A stretch of 64,000 nt of DNA from Mesobacillus subterraneus (GCF_020524355.2 NZ_CP129019.1:682001-746000); one strand, 5' to 3'; shown: positions 1 to 10,846, numbered from the stretch's first letter. Translations and numbers: made by a program. The notes: a model not told the origin generated them from the letters alone.

Positions 1-277
1 ATGCATCAGCAATAAATTCATATTGTTCCACCTTGCCATCGATATTGCGGGAGATGCCACCTTTATATACCTGGTAATCAAGGGGGGCAATTGAATAAGG
101 CTCGGCAGTCATATTGATCCATGAGCCGCTGATTGGCCCTGATTTTTTAAAAGCTGCCTTTGCATGATTCAGCACTCTATCAGCTGACACGGTTTCTTTT
201 TGTGAAGCAAGTTCCTTTACAGCATACGCACCCGCCAAGCCGGCGCCAACGCCAATGAAAAAGGCTTTCCAGTTCAT
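1..277 (-). CDS. ytzB: YtzB-like PepSY-type small protein (partial, runs off the window)
   Basis: Reading leftward from an ATG at 277, the frame stays open to the window edge (92 codons). It begins with a short hydrophobic N-terminus containing a glycine-rich stretch (IGVGAGLAGAYAV), a signal or anchor segment. A polar part follows, containing GPISGSWINM and then YQVYKGGISRNIDG. This layout resembles the PepSY-like protein YtzB, which lies next to ytoP in B. subtilis. A GGAGG ribosome site precedes the ATG. It is divergent from ytoP. The C-terminal end is missing. The family assignment rests on resemblance and synteny; the function is unknown. Confidence 0.6.
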   Translation of the reverse strand, partial: MNWKAFFIGVGAGLAGAYAVKELASQKETVSADRVLNHAKAAFKKSGPISGSWINMTAEPYSIAPLDYQVYKGGISRNIDGKVEQYEFIADA

Positions 278-481
278 AGTCAAGGACCTCCAAGGTTAAA
301 TATGGAATTTCAAGTTACCTTCATCATAACAAATCACACAGGTGGAGCAAAGAAATAATGCACGCAAAAAAACGTGTATGTCAGGATTAAGACTGGCAAG
401 GATAATGAATGTTCTGTAAAATGGAATCTATAATACATAATCTTTAGTAAATCTAAATTTTTAGTGCGAAGGAGAAGTTAA

Positions 482-1555
482 ATGAACGAGCAAACATTGA
501 GCCTGTTTAAAACACTGACAGAACTGCCTGGAGCCCCGGGCAATGAGCACGCAGTACGGAAATTCATGCGCGAGCAATTAGAACAGTATTCTGATGAACT
601 GATCCAGGATAAACTTGGCAGTGTTTTCGGCGTTAAAAAAGGTGACCCGAACGGACCGAAAATCATGGTTGCAGGCCATATGGATGAAGTTGGCTTCATG
701 GTTACATCCATTACGAAAAACGGGATGATCAGATTCCAAACACTTGGCGGCTGGTGGAGCCAGGTGCTTTTGGCACAGCGCGTCCAGATCATGACGAATA
801 ATGGACCGGTAACAGGTGTAATTGGTTCGATTCCGCCGCATCTGCTCGATGAGTCAAAACGTAATAAGCCGATGGAAATCAAGAATATGCTGATCGATAT
901 CGGTGCAGATGATAAAGAAGATGCCATCAAGATTGGCATAAAACCAGGACAGCAAATCGTACCAATTTGCCCGTTCACTCCAATGGCAAATGAGAAAAAG
1001 ATTCTTGCTAAAGCCTGGGATAACCGCTATGGCTGCGGCCTGGCAATCGAGCTTTTACAAGAAACGAAGGACATCCAGCTGCCAAACATGCTGTACTCTG
1101 GTGCTACAGTCCAGGAAGAAGTAGGCTTAAGAGGCGCACAGACTGCAGCGAACATGATTGACCCGGACATCTTCTTCGCATTGGATGCAAGTCCGGCTAA
1201 TGATATGTCAGGAGATAAGAATGAATTTGGCCAGCTAGGCAAGGGGACGCTGTTGAGAATCCTTGACCGCTCAATGGTTACGCACCGAGGCATGAGAGAG
1301 TTCATTCTTGATATGGCAGAAACGCATGATATTCAATACCAGTACTTCGTTTCCCAGGGTGGCACGGATGCAGGAAGAGTACACACCTCCAATCAAGGAA
1401 TTCCAAGTGCTGTAATTGGTATCTGCTCACGCTACATCCATACGGCAGCATCCATGATCCATGTCGATGATTATGCGGCAGCCAAGGAACTGCTCGTGAA
1501 GCTTGTAAAGGCGGCAGATAAGACAACTGTGGAAACAATCAAGCAAAACAGCTAA
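482..1555 (+). CDS. ytoP: M42 family glutamyl/aminopeptidase YtoP
   Basis: A 357-residue cytosolic metallo-aminopeptidase of family M42, expected to trim N-terminal residues from peptides using two metal ions. The ligand pattern is visible in order: GHMDEVG (His and Asp, near residue 67), WDNRYGCG (bridging Asp, near 180), the catalytic pair in VQEEVGLRG (near 213), the Asp in FALDASP, and the late His in [11 protein letters not shown]. The length is normal for the family. The start is an ATG behind AAGGAGAAG. It is divergent from the YtzB-like gene and is followed by a hairpin terminator. The family is certain; the exact substrate preference is not shown by the sequence. Confidence 0.95.
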   Translation: MNEQTLSLFKTLTELPGAPGNEHAVRKFMREQLEQYSDELIQDKLGSVFGVKKGDPNGPKIMVAGHMDEVGFMVTSITKNGMIRFQTLGGWWSQVLLAQRVQIMTNNGPVTGVIGSIPPHLLDESKRNKPMEIKNMLIDIGADDKEDAIKIGIKPGQQIVPICPFTPMANEKKILAKAWDNRYGCGLAIELLQETKDIQLPNMLYSGATVQEEVGLRGAQTAANMIDPDIFFALDASPANDMSGDKNEFGQLGKGTLLRILDRSMVTHRGMREFILDMAETHDIQYQYFVSQGGTDAGRVHTSNQGIPSAVIGICSRYIHTAASMIHVDDYAAAKELLVKLVKAADKTTVETIKQNS

Positions 1556-1570
1556 TGAAAATTAGAAGTG

Positions 1571-1597
1571 AGGGGCAGATAAAACTGTCCCTTTTTC
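1571..1597 (+). terminator. Terminator after ytoP
   Basis: An eight-base stem with one G-U pair (AGGGGCAG / CTGTCCCT) and a six-base loop, running into a T-run. Confidence 0.6.
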
Positions 1598-1631
1598 ACT
1601 CTGTAGATATAAACTTTAACACTTGGTTTAG

Positions 1632-1681
1632 TGTCTAGCTCCAGCGCTTGTCGCGGCTTACCAAGGCGCTTGCGCTTTTCT
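1632..1681. repeat. Dispersed GC-rich repeat, short form
   Basis: A short copy (about 48 bp) of the dispersed repeat, from AGCTCCAGCGCTTGTC to GGCGCTTGCGCTTTTCT. It lacks the internal part of the long form, between the two CTCCAGCGC boxes. It ends just before the ribosome site of the next gene. Confidence 0.8.
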
Positions 1682-1706
1682 CATGGCATGAAAGGTGGCA
1701 CAATTA

Positions 1707-2234
1707 ATGCGAGTTGCAGTGGGTTCAAAGAATCCGGCTAAAATAAACGCTGTAAAAGAAGCTTTTAACGAGTATCAGTACAAAATCATTTCAGTCGATG
1801 CTGGATCTGGGGTAAGCGAACAGCCAATCTCTGATGAAGAAACGATCAAAGGGGCAGTCAACAGCGCCATACACGCGGCAGAACAGGGTGAAGCTGAAAT
1901 CGGCATCGGTCTCGAAGGTGGCGTCCAGCAGACACCTTATGGACTGATGCTTTGTAATTGGGGAGCTCTTGCAGTGAAAGGAATGGAGCCCATCATTGCG
2001 GGAGGCGCCAGAATTCCGCTTCCCGAAGAAATTGCCCGGCAATTATTACTAGGTGCCGAACTTGTCCCTGTCATGGATGAGTATGCCCAGAAACAAAACG
2101 TCCGAAAAAACGAAGGCGCAGTCGGGATCTTCACAAATGGACAAATCAACAGAAGCGAAATGTTCACTCATGTCATGAAATTGCTATTAGGACAATATGA
2201 ATATCAAATAGGGCAAAGTAAAAAAACAGTCTAA
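1707..2234 (+). CDS. DUF84 family NTPase (probable inosine/xanthosine triphosphatase)
   Basis: A protein of about 175 residues starting MRVAVGSKNPAKINAVKEAF, the signature of the DUF84/YjjX family. These enzymes hydrolyse non-canonical purine triphosphates (ITP, XTP) and so clean the nucleotide pool. Other family landmarks are the acidic, glycine-rich stretch IGIGLEGGV, then GGARIPLPEEIARQLLLG, and near the C-terminus NEGAVGIFTNGQINR. An upstream in-frame GTG at 1695 lies inside the ribosome site AAAGGTGG, so the ATG at 1707 is the better start. The 3' end of the gene forms part of a terminator hairpin. The substrate is inferred from family knowledge. Confidence 0.85.
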   Translation: MRVAVGSKNPAKINAVKEAFNEYQYKIISVDAGSGVSEQPISDEETIKGAVNSAIHAAEQGEAEIGIGLEGGVQQTPYGLMLCNWGALAVKGMEPIIAGGARIPLPEEIARQLLLGAELVPVMDEYAQKQNVRKNEGAVGIFTNGQINRSEMFTHVMKLLLGQYEYQIGQSKKTV

Positions 2235-2252
2235 TAGCTGTTTTTTTTTTTG
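2221..2252 (+). terminator. Terminator overlapping the end of the DUF84 gene
   Basis: AAAAAACAG and CTG followed by eleven T pair across an eight-base loop; the stop codon lies in the loop. Confidence 0.75.
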
Positions 2253-2449
2253 TTAATCTAGTTCCATATGAACTTACAAAAAGGCAGGAGAATTGTTCTG
2301 CATAAGTGCCTAATGGAAGATTTATCGACAAATTTCTGAAAAATACTATAAATTCCAACAAAAATTGCTCGGCAAGCCTTGTCACCCGTTAAACAAGAAA
2401 GGTATGATAGAAAAGAAGTGGTTAAGTCCTTACCAAGGGGGAAAAAAGT

Positions 2450-2953
2450 ATGATAAAGTTCAGAAGGGCATTTGGGCTTACTTTAGTAGGATTATTCCTG
2501 TTAAGCGCTTGTTCTGCCTCTTTTTCCGAACAGAAGGCTGAAATAAAAAAGGAAGTTGCGTCTACTTTTGAAAGCCAACCAGAAAAAACCAACACTAGTA
2601 CTAAAGATATAGATTATTACTTGCCAGCGGATGTCAAGGTGGAGAAAGAATCACCGAATAATGTATTGCTCAAAGATGAATCAAAAACATATATCCTTTT
2701 TTATAACCAGCATGAAAAAGAAGATAGTAAAGTCGTCTATAATTCCACTTTGAAGCAACAGAAGGAATGGGACGCTAATGAAACATTCACGAAAGATGGC
2801 AAATTTGGCTATATGCTTGTAAAAGAGCTGAAAGAAAACCATTTTCAACTAATTGTCGGGATCGGCGGCGTCAAGCTGACTACAGAAACCGAGAATGTAA
2901 GAGAAGATGCAGAAGCAATGATGCAAATTGCTAACTCTGTGAGTATAAAATGA
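2450..2953 (+). CDS. Predicted lipoprotein of unknown function
   Basis: A 167-residue protein with a clear lipoprotein signal: basic MIKFRR, hydrophobic FGLTLVGLFLL, then the lipobox LSAC with the lipidated Cys near residue 21. It is therefore expected on the outer face of the cell membrane. The mature part is lysine- and glutamate-rich, starts with a flexible segment (residues 25-50), and continues as a small mixed alpha/beta domain. I do not recognise the domain; several short Bacillus lipoproteins look similar. An AAGGGGGAAAA ribosome site precedes the ATG. It is monocistronic and ends at a hairpin terminator. Confidence 0.8.
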   Translation: MIKFRRAFGLTLVGLFLLSACSASFSEQKAEIKKEVASTFESQPEKTNTSTKDIDYYLPADVKVEKESPNNVLLKDESKTYILFYNQHEKEDSKVVYNSTLKQQKEWDANETFTKDGKFGYMLVKELKENHFQLIVGIGGVKLTTETENVREDAEAMMQIANSVSIK

Positions 2954-2980
2954 CGCCATTCTATTGATGGCGTTTTCTTT
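2953..2980 (+). terminator. Terminator after the lipoprotein gene
   Basis: GACGCCAT / ATGGCGTT stem with a seven-base loop, followed by TTTTCTTT. Confidence 0.8.
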
Positions 2981-3013
2981 AATGAATAAGAAAGAAAATT
3001 TTTGTGCTTAGAT

Positions 3014-3261
3014 TAGTGTCCAGCTCCAGCGCCTAGCTCCTCGAGTCGCTTCGGTCCGCTCAGGTGAAGACAAAGAACGACTTCACTGATCGACCCTCCA
3101 GCGCTTGTCGGGGCTGACCAAGGCGCTTGCGCTTTTCTTAGTCCAGCTCCAGCGCCTAGCCCCTCGAGTCGCTTCGGTCCGCTCAGCTGAAGTCAAAGAA
3201 CGACTTCACTGATCGGCCCTCCAGCGCTTGTCGGGGCTGACCAAGGCGCTTGCGCTTTTCT
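3014..3261. repeat. Two tandem long-form copies of the dispersed GC-rich repeat
   Basis: Two near-identical units of about 123 bp lie head to tail (3014-3138 and 3139-3261) and fill most of the gap between the lipoprotein gene and ytpP. Each runs from GTCCAGCTCCAGCGCCTAG, through an internal hairpin (TGAAGTC / GACTTCA), to GGCGCTTGCGCTTTTCT. Apart from the repeats I see nothing else in this 418-base gap except the ytpP promoter region. Confidence 0.9.
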
Positions 3262-3371
3262 TATTTCCCGTACGTACGCTGGCAAAAAGCTTTGATCAGA
3301 TTAGTTTCTTTTTTTTCAAAGCATGGGTAAAATAAGTGAAGTACAATGAGATTTTCCCGGGAGGTTTTCTT

Positions 3372-3686
3372 ATGAAAAACTTGGAATCAATGGAACAGTT
3401 CGAAGCGTTGAAAAACGATGGTAAACATATATTTTTATTCACTGCGGGCTGGTGCCCTGACTGCCGTGTAATCGAGCCGGTATTACCTGAAATTGAAAGC
3501 AAATACAGCGAATACGAATTCGTGTCTGTGGATCGTGATGACTTCATCGATCTTTGCATCCAGCTCGATGTATATGGAATTCCCAGCTTTGTTGCTTTTG
3601 AAAACGGCACGGAACTTGGCCGTTTTGTCAGCAAGAACAGAAAGACACAGTCTGAAATCGAAAAATTTATTGAAGGCCTTGCCTGA
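3372..3686 (+). CDS. ytpP: Thioredoxin-like protein YtpP
   Basis: A 104-residue single-domain thioredoxin-fold protein, cytosolic. The redox motif is WCPDC near residues 27-31, followed by the conserved cis-proline in YGIPSF (near 72). The family catalyses dithiol exchange; YtpP in B. subtilis is a thioredoxin-like protein of uncertain partner. An upstream in-frame ATG at 3336 has no ribosome site, whereas GGGAGG lies correctly before the ATG at 3372. It is followed at short distance by ytpQ, as in B. subtilis, so the two are probably co-transcribed. Confidence 0.92.
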   Translation: MKNLESMEQFEALKNDGKHIFLFTAGWCPDCRVIEPVLPEIESKYSEYEFVSVDRDDFIDLCIQLDVYGIPSFVAFENGTELGRFVSKNRKTQSEIEKFIEGLA

Positions 3687-3775
3687 TTAATCAATTCCCT
3701 CCATCTTTTGAGGTGGAGGGAAATTTCATGTAAAATGAGTTGCAGAAATTCCTGAAGAAATGGAGGGATAAGACA

Positions 3776-4570
3776 ATGGATAGCAGAAAAATGCGGAAAG
3801 AGTTGGAGAATCGGCTTCAACATCCTGACCGGACTTTTTCCTATGACCGGGAAAAGGATCAGTTGAGAATTGAAAATAAAAACACTGGCCGTGGCATCAC
3901 CATTGCCCTGTCTGGGATTGTCGCCAAGTGGCAGGATCAAAAGGAAAAAGCGATTGATGAGGTTGTCTATTATGTATCAGAAGGTCTAGATGCGATGGAG
4001 AGTCAGCTGGAGCTGTCAGGACAGGAAAAAAATATTTTTCCTGTCATTCGTTCAACGTCATTTCCATCTGAGGCCGAGGAAGGGATTCCGTTCCTTTATG
4101 ACAATCATACCGCGGAAACAAGGATTTATTACGCTTTGGATTTAGGCACTACATACAGGCTGATTGATGCGAAGCTTTTGAAAAAAGAAGGATGGTCAGC
4201 GGAACAGGTTCGCGAGACGGCTTTGTTCAATGTCCGTTCACTCTCCGTAAAATTAAAAGAGGACCGTGTGGCTGAAAACACATTTTATTTCCTGAATTCT
4301 AATGACGGCTATGATGCCAGCAGAATTCTTAATACAAGTTTTTTGAATGAAATGAAGAAAAAGATGAAGGGAACCATGACTGTGGCCGTTCCCCATCAAG
4401 ATGTTTTAATCATCGCAGATGTGGAAAATAACACAGGTTATGATATATTAGCCCAGATGACGATGAGCTTTTTTGCGAGTGGAAGAGTGCCGATTACTGC
4501 CCTAAGCTTCCTATATGAAGATGGAGAATTGGAGCCAATCTTTATTTTAGGTAAAACAAAAAAGGAATAG
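3776..4570 (+). CDS. ytpQ: YtpQ, DUF1444 family protein
   Basis: A 264-residue protein of the DUF1444 (UPF0354) family, no signal peptide or membrane segment, presumably cytosolic. Recognisable parts include the early [15 protein letters not shown], the central PVIRSTSF, and near the C-terminus [15 protein letters not shown]. No catalytic motif is recognisable and no biochemical role is established for the family. The start at 3776 follows GGAGGGA; an in-frame ATG at 3740 lies upstream of that site. In B. subtilis ytpR follows; here ytpR is absent and a terminator plus repeats lie before sftA. Confidence 0.88.
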   Translation: MDSRKMRKELENRLQHPDRTFSYDREKDQLRIENKNTGRGITIALSGIVAKWQDQKEKAIDEVVYYVSEGLDAMESQLELSGQEKNIFPVIRSTSFPSEAEEGIPFLYDNHTAETRIYYALDLGTTYRLIDAKLLKKEGWSAEQVRETALFNVRSLSVKLKEDRVAENTFYFLNSNDGYDASRILNTSFLNEMKKKMKGTMTVAVPHQDVLIIADVENNTGYDILAQMTMSFFASGRVPITALSFLYEDGELEPIFILGKTKKE

Positions 4571-4584
4571 TTACGAAAGAACCG

Positions 4585-4610
4585 AAAGCCCGGAATTAAC
4601 GGGCTTTTTT
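4585..4610 (+). terminator. Terminator after ytpQ
   Basis: Perfect eight-base stem AAAGCCCG / CGGGCTTT with a seven-base loop and T-run. Confidence 0.9.
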
Positions 4611-4614
4611 CCAT

Positions 4615-4770
4615 GTTCTAGTTCCAGCGCTTAGCCCCTCGAGACGTTTGTCTTGTTTCGCCTCCTAACTCCTCGAGACGCTTCGGTCCTGCCAATGAAG
4701 TCAAAGAGCGACTTCACTGTCAGGACCTCCAACGCTTGTCGGGGCTGACCAAGGCGCTTGCACTTTCCTT
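4615..4770. repeat. Dispersed GC-rich repeat, long form with duplicated 5' part
   Basis: A copy of the dispersed repeat in which the CCTCGAGACG box occurs twice, separated by a TCGCCTCCTAACT segment, followed by the TGAAGTC / GACTTCA hairpin and the usual 3' end. Together with the preceding terminator it fills most of the gap before sftA. The last 150 bases of the gap are AT-rich and hold the presumed sftA promoter. Confidence 0.85.
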
Positions 4771-4930
4771 TATATACTTACGATGTCATGTTTTGTAAAT
4801 AACTGAGCCTAAAGTTGATTGTCATTGCAGATTTCTTCTCGTAAAAAATGCTCATTCTTTCATTTTATCTCGAAAAATATGGATTTACTGTTAAAATAAT
4901 AATGAAATGCGAAAGAAAGAGTGATTTATA

Positions 4931-7900
4931 TTGAGTTGGATTAAAAAGATTTTTACCATGTTCCAAAACGATGATGAATTTGATGATATTGAACAAGATC
5001 AAGCTGTTTCAAAGCCATTAAAAAAAGAACAGAATGAAAATAGGGATATAGAAGCAAAGGTATTGTACCAATATCCAAAAGGTCAATTCCGTTTTCCACT
5101 AATACCGGATGGTGAGGCAGCAGCTGAAAAATCCAAGCCGAGAAAAGTGCGTCCTGAAAGGGTCAACCAGGATGTTGAGATTAAACCGTTCATTAATGAG
5201 CAAGGATCACTGAGGATTAAAAATGAACGGCAGGATGAAGGTGACTCCTTCCACAATCAACGCCGTGAGCCAGCCGTGGATGACAGAAGTAAATCCAGAC
5301 GCGATACCGCAAGAGAGCCAATGGAATCCTACAAGCCTAAAAAAGCAGCTGTGGAGTCTGCACCGAAGTTCCATTATGAAACTCGGAAAGACAACGGCCC
5401 GAAATTTCGGCAGCCTTTTAAACCAACCGAAATTCCTTCCCCGATTTATGCATTTAACAGGCCTCCCAGAAAAAGCAAGACCCAAACGGACCTGGAGGAT
5501 GTTGAATATGAACTGGATGGGTTTGAAAAGGATCAGAGCAGTGCAGTCGAACAAATAATGCATATTGACAAGAATATCATGCCACAAGCTATGAAGTTAA
5601 AGGAAGTCCCTGATTCAGCAGAAGTTCCTGGGGGGAGTGCCCCAAGATCAATACATAGAAGATGATCTTGCTGAAACCCAGGATCTAGAGGTCACTGAAG
5701 TCAATGAACAAGCAGAGCCATCACAGTTGGAAACAGAGGCGCTCGATATAATTCTCAATAACGAGCCTGGACCAGAGAATAGTAGGACGGATTCCCGACC
5801 TGGCACGATAACTGAAATCGAGTTTGAACAGGCTTCCGAAATTACAGCCTGGAACGATTATCACCAAGATCAAGAAGAGAAAGAAGCATTCGGTATCCAA
5901 AAAAGTACAGAAGCAGAGGGTGAAATAATCAACATCCAAACTAGCACGAATGAGGCTGAAGCAATTGACTATCAACAAAGCGAGGAAGAGCTAAAAGTTC
6001 AGCCTGCAGATGTTTCACTGGAACAGACCACAGAAACAGAAGACCTTAATAAGGAATTAGAGCCAGAACAAAGTCTTGATGCTGAATTGAAAATAGAGGC
6101 TCAGCCTGCAGGAACAAAAAGGCAGCTTCCATTCAATGTTCTTATGCTTAAGCAGGACAAGAGGAAGTGGGAAGAGCGGAAGGCATCTAAATATCCTTCC
6201 TTTATGAATGAAGGAAGAATGCCTGGAGCATCCAAGCCGGAAGATAGCGAAACTCATACTGTTCTTGAAGAATCCTCGTCAGTTATTACTGGTGAGATGA
6301 ACCAACATGGCGAAGAAATTTTGTCAGCTGGCAGCCATTCAGATTTCCAGCCAATGCAGCAGGAAGAGCCGCCAGTCTCACAACAGGAACCTGAAAAGAC
6401 TCACACAGGTGGAAACATTAACAGCTGCCGCAATCCCGGATGCGTCCTCAAATAAGCAGAAACCTTTATCGGTTGAAGATAGTCGAGTAATGGTTTCATC
6501 AAAAAGCGTAGAGCAAACTCAAGCTGAACTGGCTGTGTCGTCTTCCTCTTCTGCACCAATGAACCGTCAGGTCGATCGAGGAGAAATCCAATTCATTGAT
6601 CAGAAAGCGGCGGCCGTACAGCCAGAGGTCCAACCAGCAGCCGTATATGATTTCCCGCCACTGGATCTTTTGAGTCCACCTGTTTTCAAAGCTCCTGATC
6701 CTGAATGGCTTTCGGAGCAGGAGCATATGCTCAATGAGACATTAAGGAATTTTAATGTAGGCGCCAGGGTGGTCCATGTGACACAGGGGCCATCGGTTAC
6801 CCGTTTTGAGGTACAGCCGGAACCAGGTGTGAAAGTCAATAAGATCACTAATCTATCAGATGACATCAAACTAAGTCTTGCTGCGAAGGATATCCGGATT
6901 GAAGCCCCAATACCAGGAAAGCACACAATCGGGATTGAAGTGCCAAACCATTCGAGCAGACCGGTATTATTAAGTGAAATTTTACAGTCTGCAGGTTTTA
7001 TGGAGCTTGAATCTCCGTTATCAGTGGACCTGGGACTTGATATTGCCGGGAATCCAATCGTCACGGATCTGAAAAAGATGCCTCACGGATTGATTGCCGG
7101 TGCCACTGGATCTGGAAAGAGTGTCTGTATCAACACGATGCTTGTAAGCCTGCTTTATAAAGCACATCCAGATGAGGTCAAGCTGTTGCTAATTGATCCT
7201 AAAATGGTTGAACTAGCACCTTATAACCGAATACCTCACCTAGTCAGCCCGGTCATCACTGATGTAAAAGCAGCAACAGCCTCGCTGAAGTGGGCGGTTG
7301 AGGAAATGGAGCGCCGTTATGAATTGTTCGCACATACAGGAGTCCGTGATATAGGCAGATTTAATGAACTTGCAGAAAAGCATCGCAGGTTTTCTGATAA
7401 ACTCCCGTATATCGTCATTGTGATTGATGAGCTGGCTGATCTGATGATGATGGCTCCAGGCGATGTGGAAGAGGCAATTTGCCGGATTGCCCAAAAGGCG
7501 AGGGCTTGCGGAATCCATTTGATCATTGCGACACAGCGTCCATCCGTTGATGTTATTACAGGCCTGATTAAAGCGAATGTTCCTACAAGAATTGCCTTTT
7601 CTGTTTCCTCACAGGTGGATTCCAGGACGATCATCGATATCAGTGGAGCTGAAAAGCTTCTTGACCGAGGGGATATGTTATTCCTTGAAAATGGGTCATC
7701 AAAGCCATTCCGTCTGCAGGGCAATTTCGTAACGGATAATGAGATTGATGATATTGTCGCATTTGTCAGGGAGCAGCGGGCTCCACAATACTTGTTTGAA
7801 CAGGAGGAACTGCTCAAGAAGGCTCAGATCACTGAGGACGAGGATGAGCTTTTCTATGAAGCCTGTGAATTTGTCATCGATCAAGGAGGCGCTTCAACTT

Positions 7901-8067
7901 CAAGCGTACAGCGCCGTTTTAAGATCGGCTATAACCGGGCGGCAAGACTGATTGAGATGATGGAGCAGCAAGGTTTCATTTCTGAGGGCAAGGGCAGCAA
8001 GCCGAGGGATGTACTGATTACTGCTGCGGACCTTGAGTCCCTCCAGGAAACTAGTACATTCAATTAA
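4931..8067 (+). pseudogene. sftA: DNA translocase SftA (FtsK/SpoIIIE family), two frameshifts
   Basis: SftA is a soluble, septum-associated FtsK-type DNA pump that clears chromosome arms from the closing division septum. Translation starts at a TTG (MSWIKKIF, typical SftA N-terminus). The frame runs to the G6 run at 5630-5635, where removing one G joins it to the next frame (GGVPQDQYIEDD). A second extra base near 6410-6416 is needed to join [15 protein letters not shown]. Both breaks lie in the long Glu/Gln-rich linker. The motor is intact: Walker A GATGSGKS (about 7096-7125), the [11 protein letters not shown]alker B, and the C-terminal gamma DNA-reading domain ending near 8000. Each segment is open over hundreds of codons, so the shifts are very recent or artefactual. 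Confidence 0.88.
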
Positions 8068-8150
8068 TAAATGGTATTCTTTATTTACATGTACTCATAA
8101 TAAGGATAAATGACTATAGATGTTGGGTTGTTATTGAAGGAGCTTTTTGG

Positions 8151-9251
8151 ATGAAAGAAATCGAATTGAAAATGCAAGGAAAAATCAGCCGTCTCACTAA
8201 TCATACGTTTAAGTTTGATGAAAGGATTCGGGACGGCTGGTTTTCAGCCGTGTATTTTCTTAAAACTCGGGAGCTAGTAAAGAAGTATCATGCAGACAAT
8301 ATTATCACGATGCAGTTTTTCCAGAAGGACGAAGCGGTTTTGTGCGGAACTGATGAAGTGATCGCACTGGTAAAAACATTTGCTGATCGTCCTGAAGAGC
8401 TTGAGATTCATTCACTTAAGGATGGAGACAAAATTTCCCCGTTTGAAACAGTCCTTACCATTACAGGACCATACCAGAGTTTCGGTTACCTTGAGGGTAT
8501 CATTGACGGCATCCTGGCAAGAAGAACGTCTGTCTCCACGAATGTTTATAATGTCGTCAAGGCAGCAAGCTATTCAGGCCAGCAGAAGCCGGTCATTTTT
8601 ATGGGAGACCGTGACGACCATTATACAACCCAGGCTGGGGATGGTTATGCTGCCTATATAGGAGGCGCCACTGCCCAGGCCACCCATGCGATGAATGAAT
8701 GGTGGGGAAAGCATGGCATGGGTACGATGCCGCATGCATTGATTCAAATGTTCAACGGCGATATCGTTGCAGCCACACAGGCGTATCACGAGACTTTTCC
8801 GAATGATGATTTGATCGCTCTTGTCGATTACAATAATGATGCGATTACTGATTCGTTGAAAGTCGCAAGGAAATTTGGGGAGAAGCTGAAGGGTGTTAGG
8901 GTTGATACTTCCCGTACGCTGATTGACCAGTATTTCCTCCGCAACCAGCACTTGCTTGGAACATTCGACCCCCGCGGAGTGAATGCTGAATTAATTTTCG
9001 CACTAAGAAAAGCGCTTGATGACGAAGGCTTTGACCATGTGAAAATTGTCGTGAGCGGAGGCTTCAGTGAAAAAAGAATCCTTGATTTTGAAAAGCAAAA
9101 TGTACCCGTCGATATGTATGGTGTAGGAGGAAGCCTTTTGAAATTGAAGGTTGGCTTTACTGGTGACAATGTCATGTTGAACGGGAAACATCAGGCAAAG
9201 TCAGGCAGAAAGTTCAGGCCAAATCCCCGTCTTGAAAAAGTAGAATTTTAA
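8151..9251 (+). CDS. Nicotinate phosphoribosyltransferase
   Basis: A 366-residue cytosolic enzyme of NAD salvage that joins nicotinate to PRPP to give nicotinate mononucleotide. Family landmarks are FFQKDEAVLCGTDE in the N-terminal domain, LEGIIDGILARRTSVSTN, the HAMNEWWGKHGMGTMPHALIQMF barrel region, and IVVSGGF / DMYGVGGSL near the C-terminus, which form the phosphate-binding loops. It belongs to the shorter NadC-like branch, not the long classical PncB type. GGAGC lies before the ATG. It stands alone between sftA and murC, in the same direction. Confidence 0.88.
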   Translation: MKEIELKMQGKISRLTNHTFKFDERIRDGWFSAVYFLKTRELVKKYHADNIITMQFFQKDEAVLCGTDEVIALVKTFADRPEELEIHSLKDGDKISPFETVLTITGPYQSFGYLEGIIDGILARRTSVSTNVYNVVKAASYSGQQKPVIFMGDRDDHYTTQAGDGYAAYIGGATAQATHAMNEWWGKHGMGTMPHALIQMFNGDIVAATQAYHETFPNDDLIALVDYNNDAITDSLKVARKFGEKLKGVRVDTSRTLIDQYFLRNQHLLGTFDPRGVNAELIFALRKALDDEGFDHVKIVVSGGFSEKRILDFEKQNVPVDMYGVGGSLLKLKVGFTGDNVMLNGKHQAKSGRKFRPNPRLEKVEF

Positions 9252-9543
9252 AAAGTTTAAAGCGACTAATAGAGGGAATATGTACTTTTATTCATCATTG
9301 CGGTCTTATCCATTTACTTTGCCTATACTTAAAGGTGCAGGTTTATGCGCAGCACCTAATGTGCCATGCTTTGATGAAACTGTGTTATTTACCGTAATGA
9401 TGTTATAATGATTCAATACATGAAAGACAGATACAAATTTTTAATGAATTTGCTCTGTTTAATACAGTAAACAGGCGAAATGAGCAATTCAGGATATCTG
9501 TCATATACTGTGTTACATACAGACGTTGTTGGAGGTTCTTTAT

Positions 9544-10845
9544 ATGACTATTTACCATTTTGTAGGTATAAAGGGGTCTGGAATGAGTGCGTTAGCTCAA
9601 GTTCTCCATGATATGGATTATCAGGTACAGGGCTCCGATTATGATAAGCACTTTTTTACCCAGGTGACCCTTGAGAAATCTGGAATAAAGATCCTTCCGT
9701 TTGATAAGGAAAATATACAGCCTGGGATGACGGTTATTGCTGGCAATGCCTATCCGGATACCCACGAGGAGATTCAGGAGGCAATGAAGCTTGGTCTTCC
9801 AATCGTCAGGTATCACCGGTTCCTTGGTGATTTTATGCAAAACTTTACGAGTGTAGCGATTACAGGTGCGCATGGGAAAACTTCGACTACTGGATTGCTT
9901 GCGCATGTGATGAGGGGCGCCAAGCCAACATCATTCTTAATTGGTGATGGCACTGGGAAGGGTGACAAAGATGCTCAATACTTTGTTTTCGAAGCATGTG
10001 AGTACCGCCGTCATTTCCTTTCATATTTCCCTGATTACGCAATCATGACGAATATCGACTTTGACCACCCGGATTACTTTGCCAATATAGAAGACGTTTT
10101 TTCTGCTTTCCAGGAGATGTCATGGCAAGTCAAAAAGGGTATCTTTGCATGCGGTGACGATGAGCAGCTGCAAAAAATCCAGGCCAAGGTACCAGTTGTA
10201 TTCTATGGTTTTGGTGAAGAAAATGATTTCCAGGCTCGCAATATCGTCAAGTCCACTGAAGGCACTACATTCGATGTTTTTGTCAGGAATAATTTCTATG
10301 ACACCTTCTCGATTCCGGCTTATGGGGACCATAATGTCCTGAACTCACTGGCTGTCATTGCTTTGTGCCATTACGAAAATATTGAATCCAAAGTGATTCA
10401 GGCTCAGCTTGAAACGTTTGAGGGCGTGAAAAGGAGATTTTCTGAAAAGAAGGTTGCCGATCAGGTAATCATTGATGACTACGCCCATCATCCTACAGAA
10501 ATTAAAGTAACAATCGAAGCTGCGAAACAGAAGTATCCTGATCGTGAAATCGTCGCAGTTTTCCAGCCGCATACCTTTACGAGGACTCAAGCTTTTCTGA
10601 ATGAATTTGCAGAAAGCTTAAATAAAGCAAACAAGGTTTATTTGTGTGAAATCTTTGGTTCAGCTCGTGAGATACATGGGAAATTATCGATTTCCGATTT
10701 GAAAGATAAAATCGACGACGCAGAAATCATCACAGAGGAAGATACATCACGTTTAAAAGAACATGGAAATGGCGTCATCCTATTCATGGGTGCAGGTGAT
10801 ATCCAGAAGTTCCAGCAAGCATATGAAAATCAGTTGCAAGTTTAA
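9544..10845 (+). CDS. murC: UDP-N-acetylmuramate-L-alanine ligase MurC
   Basis: A 433-residue cytosolic Mur ligase that adds L-alanine to UDP-MurNAc, the first peptide step of peptidoglycan synthesis. The N-terminal Rossmann domain starts [14 protein letters not shown]. The ATP loop is [10 protein letters not shown] (near residue 109), followed by the central-domain motif [13 protein letters not shown], and the C-terminal domain starts near [15 protein letters not shown] before the ATG at 9544 decides the start; a TTG at 9526 would lie upstream of it. An AT-rich promoter region with TATAAT near 9409 precedes it. Confidence 0.96.
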   Translation: MTIYHFVGIKGSGMSALAQVLHDMDYQVQGSDYDKHFFTQVTLEKSGIKILPFDKENIQPGMTVIAGNAYPDTHEEIQEAMKLGLPIVRYHRFLGDFMQNFTSVAITGAHGKTSTTGLLAHVMRGAKPTSFLIGDGTGKGDKDAQYFVFEACEYRRHFLSYFPDYAIMTNIDFDHPDYFANIEDVFSAFQEMSWQVKKGIFACGDDEQLQKIQAKVPVVFYGFGEENDFQARNIVKSTEGTTFDVFVRNNFYDTFSIPAYGDHNVLNSLAVIALCHYENIESKVIQAQLETFEGVKRRFSEKKVADQVIIDDYAHHPTEIKVTIEAAKQKYPDREIVAVFQPHTFTRTQAFLNEFAESLNKANKVYLCEIFGSAREIHGKLSISDLKDKIDDAEIITEEDTSRLKEHGNGVILFMGAGDIQKFQQAYENQLQV

Positions 10846-10846
10846 T

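Noticed and set aside
3014..3261. Insertion sequence or composite transposon
   Set aside because: No transposase, no terminal inverted repeats of IS type and no target duplications seen; the units are only about 123 bp.
5630..6416. Programmed ribosomal frameshifting in sftA
   Set aside because: Two shifts would be needed in a non-conserved linker, no slippery heptamer with a pseudoknot is apparent, and six other genes show the same type of extra base.
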